Shown: in pieces, positions 23,643-30,029 of the stretch | Layout: every line of letters begins with the position of its first letter | Numbering within the stretch: the stretch's first letter is position 1 | NCBI GenBank assembly: GCA_020847555.1 | Contig: JADLBT010000461.1 | Span: 1-30,029, forward strand | Origin: Gemmataceae bacterium | Lineage (GTDB): Bacteria > Planctomycetota > Planctomycetia > Gemmatales > Gemmataceae | Direction: 5' to 3' | Length of the DNA: 30,029 nucleotides | Made by a program: the position numbers and the translations under genes | Notes under the pieces: generated by a model | The model's input: only the letters and a program-made list of their open reading frames with translations | Databases searched by the model: none | What the model was told of the DNA's origin: nothing

Positions 23643-25793
23643 ATGACAACCTCTCTTCTCATTCGAGCGTTTCTTCCGGCCGTGCTCCTCTGCCTGACGG
23701 CTGCGCCGGCCCTGCCGGCGGCCCAGGAGCCGGGGACGAAAACGTTCCGCGCCGGTGCGGCCGCTGTGGACATCACCCCGGAGAAGTTCCCGGTGATCGT
23801 CAACGGCGGGTTCCTCGAAGGGACCGCCGGCGCTGCCCTGGACCGCCTGCACGCTCGCTGCCTCGTGCTCGACGACGGCACGACCCGCCTCGCTCTGGTG
23901 GTCGTGGACAGCTGCATGATGCCGCGCGATCTCCTCGACGAGGTCCGCAAGCAGACCCAGCAAACCACCGGCATTCCCGCCGACCGCCTGCTCATCTCCG
24001 CCACGCACACCCACAGCGCTCCGTCCGTCATGGGCGCGCTGGGCTCACGCGCCGACGAGGGCTATCGGCGCTTCCTCGGCCCCCAGATCGTGCGCGCCGT
24101 GCAGCTGGCCGTCAAGAACCTGCAGCCGGCACGCCTCGGCTGGACCGTCGTGCAGGACTTCGAGCACACCCACTGCCGCCGCTGGATCTATCGCCCGGAC
24201 CGCCTGCTCACCGACCCCTTTGGCGGGCGGACGGTGCGCGCCAACCTGCACCCCGGCTACCAGAACCCCAATGCCATCGGCCCATCCGGCCCGGTCGATC
24301 CGGACCTGTCGCTGCTGGCAGTGCAATCGGCTTCCGGCCGGCCGCTGGCGCTGCTAGCCAACTACTCGATGCACTACTACGGCTCGGCGGCCCTGTCCGC
24401 GGACTATTACGGCCGGTTCGCCGAAGGCATGGAAAAGCTGCTGGGCAAGGCGAGCGGCCCGCCGCCCTTCGTCGCCATGATGTCGCAGGGCACCAGCGGC
24501 GATCTCATGTGGATGAACTACGGCCGGCCCGCGCCGAAGCGCAACCGGGACGCCTTCGCGGCCGCGGTGGTAGAGGTTGCGCACCGGGCGTACCAGGCAA
24601 TCCAGTACCAGGACTGGGTGCCGCTGGCGATGAAGGAGGCGCTGCTGAAACTCCGCCGCCGCACGCCCAGCGACGAGCGCCTCGCCTGGGCACGCAAGAC
24701 CATCGCCCAGATGAAGGGCAAGCTGCCGAAGAGCATCCCGGAGGTCTACGCCCTCGAGCAGGTCCATCTCCACGAGAACCCCACGGCCGAGCTGCGCTTG
24801 CAGGCGCTCCGTATCGGTGCTCTGGGGATAACGGCGATCCCCGATGAGGTCTATGGTATCACGGGTCTGAAGCTCAAGGCCCAGAGCCCGCTGGTGCCCA
24901 CCTTCAACATCGAGCTGGCGAACGGCTCGGAGGGCTACATCCCGCCGCCCGAGCAGCACCAGCTCGGCGGCTACACCACCTGGCCCGCTCGCACCGCCGG
25001 CCTGGAGGTCCAGGCCGAACCGAAGATCGTGGCCACCCTGCTGGAACTGCTCGAAGCGGTCAGCGGCAAGCCGCGGCGCAAGGCGGTCGAGCCCGAGAGC
25101 GCTTACACCAGGGCGGTGCTCGCTGCGAAACCGCTGGCCTGCTGGCGCCTGGGCGAGTTCGGCGGTCCGCACGCGGCGGATGCCACGGGCACCGGCCACA
25201 CCGGCCGGTACGAGGCCGGCCTCGCGTTCTACCTCGACGGCGCCACGGGCGCCGGCAGCCGCGCGGTCCACTTCGCGGGCGGGCGGCTGGCGGCGAATCT
25301 CGACAAGCTCGGCGGCACCTACACCGTCGAGGGCTGGCTGTGGAATGGCCTGCCCAGCAACGCCCGCGCCGTCACCGGCTACCTGTTCTCGCGCGGGGCC
25401 GACGGCGACACCCAGGCGGCGGGGGATCATCTCGGCCTCGGCGGCACGGACCTCGCTGCGGGCAAGCTGCTCTTCGTCAACGGCACCAAGGCCAGGCAGA
25501 GCCTGGCGGGCGTCACCGAGCTGCAGCCGAAAACGTGGTATCACGTCGCCCTGGTCCGCGACGGCCGCAAGGTCAGGGTGTATCTCAACGGCAATCCCCG
25601 GCCGGAGATTGCCGGCGAGAGCGAGGTTACTCTGCCCGCCGGCTGCTCGAGCGTCTTCGTCGGCGGCCGCTGCGATCGGTTTGCCACCTGGGAGGGTAAG
25701 CTCGACGAGGTGGCCGTCCATGCCCGCGCCCTGAGCCCGAAGGAGATCACCGCGCATTACCGCGCCGCGGGCCAGCCGCCCGCGGCGCGGTAG
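23643..25793 (+). CDS. Neutral/alkaline ceramidase-like protein with C-terminal LamG domain
   Basis: 716 aa from the ATG at 23643; the frame is open upstream but overlaps the previous gene. A signal peptide spans about residues 1-27 (LLCLTAAPALPAAQ). The N-terminal ceramidase-family domain (about 32-460) shows FRAGAAAVDITPE, VVVDSCMMP, a metal-binding type ATHTHSAPS (H122, H124), NYSMHYYG and MMSQGTSGDLMW. The classical enzyme splits ceramide into sphingosine and fatty acid using zinc; planctomycete relatives are often only distant, so the substrate is open. The last ~230 residues are a LamG/concanavalin-like jelly roll (ACWRLGEFGG, YTVEGWLWNG, WYHVALVRDGRKVRVYLNG, GKLDEVAVHARALS) that probably binds glycans. 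It ends 14 bp from the convergent beta-helix gene. Confidence 0.87.
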   Translation: MTTSLLIRAFLPAVLLCLTAAPALPAAQEPGTKTFRAGAAAVDITPEKFPVIVNGGFLEGTAGAALDRLHARCLVLDDGTTRLALVVVDSCMMPRDLLDEVRKQTQQTTGIPADRLLISATHTHSAPSVMGALGSRADEGYRRFLGPQIVRAVQLAVKNLQPARLGWTVVQDFEHTHCRRWIYRPDRLLTDPFGGRTVRANLHPGYQNPNAIGPSGPVDPDLSLLAVQSASGRPLALLANYSMHYYGSAALSADYYGRFAEGMEKLLGKASGPPPFVAMMSQGTSGDLMWMNYGRPAPKRNRDAFAAAVVEVAHRAYQAIQYQDWVPLAMKEALLKLRRRTPSDERLAWARKTIAQMKGKLPKSIPEVYALEQVHLHENPTAELRLQALRIGALGITAIPDEVYGITGLKLKAQSPLVPTFNIELANGSEGYIPPPEQHQLGGYTTWPARTAGLEVQAEPKIVATLLELLEAVSGKPRRKAVEPESAYTRAVLAAKPLACWRLGEFGGPHAADATGTGHTGRYEAGLAFYLDGATGAGSRAVHFAGGRLAANLDKLGGTYTVEGWLWNGLPSNARAVTGYLFSRGADGDTQAAGDHLGLGGTDLAAGKLLFVNGTKARQSLAGVTELQPKTWYHVALVRDGRKVRVYLNGNPRPEIAGESEVTLPAGCSSVFVGGRCDRFATWEGKLDEVAVHARALSPKEITAHYRAAGQPPAAR

Positions 25794-25807
25794 CGCAGGC
25801 ATCGGGC

Positions 25808-27067
25808 TCATGGGCGAGCGGCCGTGCCCCGGAGCAGGACGAACGCGGCGAACTCACCTGCCATCGGCACGCGAAGCCGCTGGCCGTCGTAGGTGCCGGC
25901 CAGGACCGGCTTGCCGAAAAAATCGCGCGGATTCAGCAGCCGAAACGCCTCGCCTTTCTTGAGAAAGGCGCCGGCCGCGACGTCCACCATCGCCTGCCCA
26001 TCCCAGTTGAAGATGGCCAGGTTGGCGCGGTCCCGATCGTACTTGTTAGGCCGAAGCACCGGCAGGAACCCGCTCGGCCGTTTGGCCCCCTTGGCGAGGA
26101 CGAGGTTGTCCTTCTTGTCGGCCTTCTTGTAGCGCGTGATTTCCAGGGCGCCGTTGACGATGGTGTTGCCGTGGACCTCGCAGTCCTCGTTGTGCGGCGC
26201 CGTGTAGCCGATACGCATCGACACGCCGTGCAGGTAATTGTTCCGAACGCGGATACCCTTGCTCGGCTTGCCGCCGCCGATCAGAAACGAGCCGGCCTTG
26301 TAGCAGATGTTGCCCTCGACGAGGTAGTGATCGACGAAGGCTCGGCTCGAGCCGTAGGCGTGCATCGTGTAGGAATGGCCGCCGGTCATGATGCAGTCCG
26401 AGATGACCTTGAGGCCGTTCTGGTTCTGCGTGTAGATGGCGTGGCCGTGGCCGCGGTCCACGGCGGGCCAGCCATTGTCGTAGATGAGGCAGCCGTGCAA
26501 CTCGCTGTCGGTCGAGCCGACCCACCAGCTCACGCCCTGGCGGCATTCATGGATGACGAGGTTGATGAACTTGCAGTGACTGCCCCCGGTGACGTTGAGA
26601 CCGCCCCACGGCCGCGTGAAGTCCTTCGGGTGCGAGCCGGGGCCTACCGGCTTGAGCGGCTGCGGCTCGGAGACAAAGATTTCCAGATCCCAGATCCATA
26701 AATGGGTCGATGGATTCTGAACGAGCAGCCCGCCGTCGATGCGGACCCGCTGGTCGGGGGCGGGGCGGACATGAATCGGCTTGCCCTCGGCGCCGGCGAG
26801 TTTCACCTCGAACTGCTCCGCCGGCCGGCGTCGGTAGGTTCCCGCCAGCAGCAGCACCGTGTCGCCGGGTCGGACCGACTGCTTGCCCGCCAGGGCGGAG
26901 GCGATATCCCAGGGGGAGGCTCTGGTGCCCTTGCCGGCCGCGGTCCCGTCCGGGGCGACATACCATTCCGCCGCCCCGGCAGGCATCGTTCCAGAGCCGA
27001 GCAGGACGGCCGCCAGGGTCGCCAGAACGCGGCGTTGAAGACCAAAGCGCGAGCCAGTGCTTTTCAT
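25808..27067 (-). CDS. Secreted right-handed parallel beta-helix protein
   Basis: 419 aa, ATG at 27065-27067 with AAAGGA upstream on the complement. A signal peptide covers about residues 1-32 (LATLAAVLLGSGTMPAGAA). It begins with the EWYVAPDGTAAGKGT block and GDTVLLLAGTYRR that open many DUF1565/pectate-lyase-like beta-helix proteins. Rungs of the helix follow (NLVIHECRQGVSWWVG, HGCLIYDNGW, ISDCIMTGGHSYTMH, VRNNYLHGVSMRIG, VHGNTIVNGALEI). The last ~80 residues form a small beta-rich domain. Such proteins bind or cleave acidic polysaccharides; I see no set of catalytic residues I can assign. It is a single-gene minus-strand unit with a long hairpin in its leader. Confidence 0.85.
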   Translation of the reverse strand: MKSTGSRFGLQRRVLATLAAVLLGSGTMPAGAAEWYVAPDGTAAGKGTRASPWDIASALAGKQSVRPGDTVLLLAGTYRRRPAEQFEVKLAGAEGKPIHVRPAPDQRVRIDGGLLVQNPSTHLWIWDLEIFVSEPQPLKPVGPGSHPKDFTRPWGGLNVTGGSHCKFINLVIHECRQGVSWWVGSTDSELHGCLIYDNGWPAVDRGHGHAIYTQNQNGLKVISDCIMTGGHSYTMHAYGSSRAFVDHYLVEGNICYKAGSFLIGGGKPSKGIRVRNNYLHGVSMRIGYTAPHNEDCEVHGNTIVNGALEITRYKKADKKDNLVLAKGAKRPSGFLPVLRPNKYDRDRANLAIFNWDGQAMVDVAAGAFLKKGEAFRLLNPRDFFGKPVLAGTYDGQRLRVPMAGEFAAFVLLRGTAARP

Positions 27068-27082
27068 GGTCGTTCCTTTCTG

Positions 27083-27127
27083 GGAGCGGTTTCGCCGCGC
27101 TGCTTTGAAGCGCGACGAAACCGCTCC
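27083..27127. repeat. Long hairpin in the leader of the beta-helix gene
   Basis: GGAGCGGTTTCG (27083-27094) pairs with CGAAACCGCTCC (27116-27127). After one C-A mismatch, CGCGCT (27096-27101) pairs with AGCGCG (27109-27114). The loop is GCTTTGA. Total 18 pairs. Its edge is 16 bp from the start codon, so it may control translation or transcript stability of the minus-strand gene, or be another dispersed palindrome. Confidence 0.6.
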
Positions 27128-27381
27128 GCGCTGGGATGATCCTGTCCGTTCCCAGTAATAAACTGAGAGTCTCCGGACGTTATTTGCCCTAAATAGAGGG
27201 ACATCCTGCGATCAGGTTGGGTCTGGCTCACAAGACCCGCCTGGCCAGCGGGAGGATCCCTTCATGGATCGTCGTACACCGCTGGCGACGACGTTGCAAG
27301 ACCTCGTTCGCCTGGCGCTGTTGTCCTGACTTCCCCGGCTCGTAAACTGTCGGCGACCTGTATCTCACCGAGGGCTCTCTC
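27128..27381. other. Intergenic remainder between divergent genes, with a 21-codon reading frame
   Basis: A GGGAGG at 27250-27255 precedes an ATG at 27264 that opens a 21-codon frame (MDRRTPLATTLQDLVRLALLS) ending at 27329. It could be a leader peptide for the gene at 27382 or chance. A/T-rich sequence at 27155-27200 may hold promoter elements, which I could not define. Nothing else is seen. Confidence 0.3.
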
Positions 27382-28260
27382 ATGGCGTGGCGCGTTGGCT
27401 TGATGGCGGTCGGGTTTTCGCTCTGCGGCGTACTGACCGCCGCGGCTGGGGACAGCACGCCGCCGGTAAGGGTGATGAGCTTCAACATCCTGCGTGGGAC
27501 CACCGCGGACGGCCCCGGCCACTGGGAGAAGCGCAGGGCGTTTCTGGCCCAGACGGTCAAGGCGTTCGACCCCGACCTGCTAGGCACCCAGGAGACGCTC
27601 GCGTTCCAGCGCGACTACCTCGCGGCACAGTTGCCCGAACACGGCGTGTTCGCCGCCGGCCGCGACGACGGCAAGGAAAAGGGGGAGATGGCCGCCCTCT
27701 ACTGGCGCAAGGCCCGCTTCGACCGGCTCGCGGGCGGCCACTTCTGGCTGAGCGAGGCCCCGGACCGGCCCGGCAGCAAGGGGTGGGACGCCGCCCTGCC
27801 GCGCGTCGTCACCTGGGTCAAGCTCCGCGACCGCAAGGCTCCCGACGCCCGGCCGGTCCTGTTCGTCAACACCCACTTCGACCACCGCGGCAAGAAGGCC
27901 CGCGTCGAGTCCGCGAAGCTCCTCCGCGCGCGGCTCGCCAAACTCGGCGAGGGGTGCTCAATCGTCGTGACCGGCGACTTCAACGCCGTCGAGGGGAGCG
28001 GTCCGTACCAGGCGTTATTCGGCAAACAGGGCGAGGCGGCCGCGCCGGTCGTCGATACGTTCCGCGTCGCCCACCCGACGCCGGGCAAGGCCGAGGGGAC
28101 GTTCAGCGGGTTCAAGGCGGGAGCCACGGGCGGCGGCCGGATCGACTGGATTGGGTGCTCGCGCGACTGGACGGTGCTGCGCGCTGGCATCGACCGCACC
28201 GCCAAGGACGGACGCACGCCGTCCGATCACTTCCCGGTCACCGCCGAGCTGAAGCGGTAG
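27382..28260 (+). CDS. Secreted endonuclease/exonuclease/phosphatase-fold hydrolase
   Basis: 292 aa. A signal peptide covers about residues 1-23. The fold's metal and catalytic motifs are in order: N35 (MSFNIL), E71 (GTQE), H165 and D167 (VNTHFDH), D199 and N201 (TGDFNAV), a GRIDWIG block, and the closing D282-H283 (PSDHFPV). All residues needed for Mg-dependent phosphodiester cleavage appear present. The family covers DNase I, exonuclease III, sphingomyelinase and inositol phosphatases; export and the short length fit a secreted nuclease or phosphodiesterase. A sphingomyelinase-like role would fit the ceramidase-like gene nearby, but the sequence does not prove it. GAGGG lies about 8 nt before the ATG. 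It is likely monocistronic. Confidence 0.9.
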   Translation: MAWRVGLMAVGFSLCGVLTAAAGDSTPPVRVMSFNILRGTTADGPGHWEKRRAFLAQTVKAFDPDLLGTQETLAFQRDYLAAQLPEHGVFAAGRDDGKEKGEMAALYWRKARFDRLAGGHFWLSEAPDRPGSKGWDAALPRVVTWVKLRDRKAPDARPVLFVNTHFDHRGKKARVESAKLLRARLAKLGEGCSIVVTGDFNAVEGSGPYQALFGKQGEAAAPVVDTFRVAHPTPGKAEGTFSGFKAGATGGGRIDWIGCSRDWTVLRAGIDRTAKDGRTPSDHFPVTAELKR

Positions 28261-28324
28261 ACTCCCTGACCCGGCGGGCGACTCACCAGGGGCGAGAGAA
28301 AGCAGATCGGCTTCCCGACCCAGG

Positions 28325-28343
28325 TGCGGGCGCGGCTCCGACG
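28325..28343. repeat. Half-copy of the family C palindrome
   Basis: Positions 28325-28343 match 20745-20763 (right arm of the family C palindrome) at 18 of 19 bases, including an unbroken GCGCGGCTCCGACG. The left arm is absent. Confidence 0.55.
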
Positions 28344-28396
28344 ATATCAACCGAACCGTGAAGGAGCGCGCGCTGCGGGCCGGGAGGATCTGCCTG

Positions 28397-28660
28397 CTAC
28401 TTCCCTTCCAGCTCCTTGACGAGCTGGGCGACCAGTTCGGGCTTGCCCTGCGCGAGCAGGTGGTCGATGCGCGACTGCGGCACGCCGAGCTTCTGCATCG
28501 CCTCCCCCGCCGTCTGCCACAGGCGCTGTCGCTTCTTGCCCTCGGCGAGGTACAGGTCGCCCACCAGCGTCGCCAGCCGCTGCAGTTGCAGTGTGTCGCT
28601 GTTCTCGTAGTAGCGCTTGATGATCTTCTGCTGGTAGGGGGTGAAGTCCTGCTTCGCCAT
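28397..28660 (-). CDS. Small conserved-type helical protein of unknown function
   Basis: 87 aa from the ATG at 28658-28660, chosen because AGAGG lies about 5 nt upstream on the complement; an upstream in-frame start would add 14 residues without a good site. The protein is charged and helical: FTPYQQKIIKRYYENSDTLQ, LATLVGDLYLAEGKKRQRLW, then a LGVPQSRIDHLLAQGKPEL block and a Val/Leu/Glu-rich end. It has no signal peptide, membrane helix or cysteine, so it is cytoplasmic. I recall similar short proteins with a YQxKIIKRYYxN start in planctomycetes, but none with a known function. It is isolated, with degenerate palindrome halves on both sides. Confidence 0.72.
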   Translation of the reverse strand: MAKQDFTPYQQKIIKRYYENSDTLQLQRLATLVGDLYLAEGKKRQRLWQTAGEAMQKLGVPQSRIDHLLAQGKPELVAQLVKELEGK

Positions 28661-28696
28661 CGTCGCCTCTGAGGAACGATCCAAGGGAGTCAGCGC

Positions 28697-28711
28697 GCCC
28701 ACGGATTGTAA
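28697..28711. repeat. Half-copy of the family A palindrome
   Basis: GCCCACGGATTGTAA matches 15557-15571 at 14 of 15 bases; the right arm is missing. The rest of 28661-28885 holds a small GGGGAC-GGA-GTCCCC hairpin (28794-28808) and no gene. Confidence 0.5.
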
Positions 28712-28885
28712 GTTCGCAAAACCCGCACAGGCAGTCCAGGTGAGTTTATCGGCGTGTCGGCCCGGCCTGCTTCTGCCGGCCGGCGCGCCGCCGGGGGACG
28801 GAGTCCCCTCCCGCCGCTAAAATCAGCAGAGACGAAACGCTGGCTCTCACCCGTTGCGCGGCGCCTGGCCCTGCGAGTTACCATT

Positions 28886-30029
28886 ATGAGACGAACCGCT
28901 GCCCCTCCTTCCCTCCGCTCCCTCGCCCTGGCGGTTGCCGTCGGACTCCTCCTCCCCGCCCTCGTTCGGAGCGCCCCGCCCAGCGTCACATATCTCTACC
29001 CGAGCGGGGCTCAGGCCGGGACGACGGTGGAAGTGACCGCCGCGGGCTCCTTCGAGCGCTGGCCGGTCGGGGCGTGGGCGAGCTGCCCCGGTGTTGCGGT
29101 CAAGGCGGGCAAGACGCGCGGCAAGTTGACGGTCCAGGTCGGCGCCGACGTGCCGCCCGGGGTGTGCTGGATTCGGTTCCACGACGAGCAGGGGGCGAGC
29201 GACCTGCGGCCGTTCCTGATCGGCACTCTCCCCGAGGTGCTCGAGCGCGAGCCGAACGACGCCCCGACCAGCGCGCAGACCTTGCCGGCGAGCCGCGTCA
29301 CGATCAACGGGCGGCTGGAGAAGGCGGGCGACGTGGACGTCTTCGCGCTGGAGCTGCGCAAGGGGCAGACGCTCGTGGCGGCGGTGGAGGCCAACCGCGT
29401 CCTCAAATCACCGATGGACCCCGTGTTGCAGGTCGTCTCCGCCGACGGGTTCGTGCTGGAGCAGAACGACGACCATCGCGGCTTTGATCCGCAGGTGGTG
29501 TTCACGGCCCCGCGCGACGGCCGCTACCTGGTCCGCACCTTCGCCTTCCCGGCGAAGGCCGACTCCGGCATCCGCTTCGCCGGGGCCGACACGTTCGCCT
29601 ACCGGCTGACGGTGACCACCGGCGGGTTCGCCGAGCACGCCTTCCCGCTCGCCGTCTCCCGCGCCGCTCCCGGGGAGGTCGAGGCGGTTGGGTGGAACAT
29701 CCCGCCGGCCGCCCGGCGTCTGCCCGTCCGCCCGCTCCCGGGCGGCGACCTTGGGGCCGCATTCCACCCGCAGCTGGCCGGGCCGGTGCTCGTGCGCCTG
29801 GAGCCGCACCCGGCGCTTGTCGAGCAGGAGCCAAACGACCGGCGCCAGCCGCAGTGGGTCGAACTGCCCGTCACCGTGTCCGGGCGGCTCGCGCGGCCGG
29901 GGGAGTCGGACGTTTACGAGTTCCGCCTCAAGAAGGGCCAGCAACTCCCGATCGTCATCGAGGCGCGCGGCCTCGAATCGCCGCTCGACCCGGTGCTGCG
30001 CCTGACCGACGCCGCCGGCAAACTCGTCA
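28886..30029 (+). CDS. Secreted protein with tandem PPC domains, truncated by the window edge
   Basis: At least 381 codons, open to the right edge. The ATG at 28886 is followed by a signal peptide (about residues 1-31, hydrophobic LALAVAVGLLLPALV). A short beta-rich segment (YLYPSGAQAGTTVEVTAAG, DVPPGVCWIRFHDEQGASD) precedes two pre-peptidase C-terminal (PPC)-type domains. The first starts at EREPNDAPTSAQTLP (about residue 121) with GDVDVFALELRKGQTL; the second at EQEPNDRRQPQW (about residue 313) with GESDVYEFRLKKGQQL, and both share a SPxDPVL block. These beta-sandwich modules are extracellular and occur in long planctomycete surface proteins. The missing C-terminus could hold an enzymatic or further PPC domain. 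There is no clear Shine-Dalgarno before the start. Confidence 0.85.
   Translation, partial: MRRTAAPPSLRSLALAVAVGLLLPALVRSAPPSVTYLYPSGAQAGTTVEVTAAGSFERWPVGAWASCPGVAVKAGKTRGKLTVQVGADVPPGVCWIRFHDEQGASDLRPFLIGTLPEVLEREPNDAPTSAQTLPASRVTINGRLEKAGDVDVFALELRKGQTLVAAVEANRVLKSPMDPVLQVVSADGFVLEQNDDHRGFDPQVVFTAPRDGRYLVRTFAFPAKADSGIRFAGADTFAYRLTVTTGGFAEHAFPLAVSRAAPGEVEAVGWNIPPAARRLPVRPLPGGDLGAAFHPQLAGPVLVRLEPHPALVEQEPNDRRQPQWVELPVTVSGRLARPGESDVYEFRLKKGQQLPIVIEARGLESPLDPVLRLTDAAGKLV

Noticed and set aside
57..28740. Shared 12-mer AGGCAGTCCAGG near 58 and near 28729
   Set aside because: A match of this length is expected by chance in 30 kb; the first lies in the DUF1501 coding end and the flanks do not match.
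1..30029. CRISPR arrays, tRNA, rRNA, insertion sequences, phage or defence genes
   Set aside because: No regularly spaced direct repeats, cloverleaf sequences, rRNA-like blocks, transposase motifs or defence-system domains were seen.

Overview
The window is GC-rich, gene-dense bacterial chromosome, almost certainly from a planctomycete (a Gemmataceae-like or related lineage, possibly a metagenome bin). The evidence is the gene content. There are three DUF1800/DUF1501 pairs, a 1218-aa PVC-type membrane-bound dehydrogenase fused to cytochrome c, Tat-exported Gfo/Idh/MocA oxidoreductases, a ceramidase-LamG protein, a beta-helix protein, a pre-peptidase C-terminal (PPC) domain protein and an N,N-dimethylformamidase-like protein. 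Most products carry a Sec or Tat export signal, so this is mainly a periplasmic or cell-surface accessory region. No rRNA, tRNA, CRISPR array, phage module or insertion-sequence transposase was seen.

Layout. 52-2941 (minus): DUF1800 followed by DUF1501. 3151-4353 (plus): Gfo/Idh oxidoreductase lacking the usual EKP lysine. 4364-8020 (minus): PVC-type cytochrome. 8204-9205 (plus): secreted lyase-like protein. 9329-12527 (plus): second DUF1800/DUF1501 pair. 12647-13831 (minus): iron-containing alcohol dehydrogenase. 13952-15499 (plus): dimethylformamidase-like protein, divergent from the dehydrogenase. 15842-19122 (plus): third DUF1800/DUF1501 pair. 19123-19650: a repeat-rich stretch holding two palindromic elements and an internally deleted copy of the dimethylformamidase locus. 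19651-20124 (plus): zinc-ribbon membrane protein. 20218-20682 (minus): divergent bacterioferritin. 20880-25793 (plus): probable three-gene operon of enolase-superfamily protein, Gfo/Idh oxidoreductase and ceramidase-LamG. 25808-27067 (minus): beta-helix protein. 27382-28260 (plus): secreted endonuclease/exonuclease/phosphatase-fold protein. 28397-28660 (minus): 87-aa conserved-looking protein. 28886 to the right edge (plus): PPC-domain protein, cut by the window.

Functionally the set suggests extracytoplasmic breakdown or modification of carbohydrates and lipids (oxidoreductases, lyase-like folds, ceramidase, c-type cytochrome as electron acceptor), with the three DUF1800/DUF1501 pairs as an export-associated module of unknown function. 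The most notable non-coding content is a set of intergenic palindromes. At least two palindrome modules are joined by a shared 14-bp linker, GTTTTGGCCGGTAG. Half-copies of two palindromes lie on either side of the 87-aa gene. The truncated duplicate at 19297-19602 and the ligand losses in bacterioferritin, one Gfo/Idh protein and the enolase-superfamily protein are the other points worth a second look.
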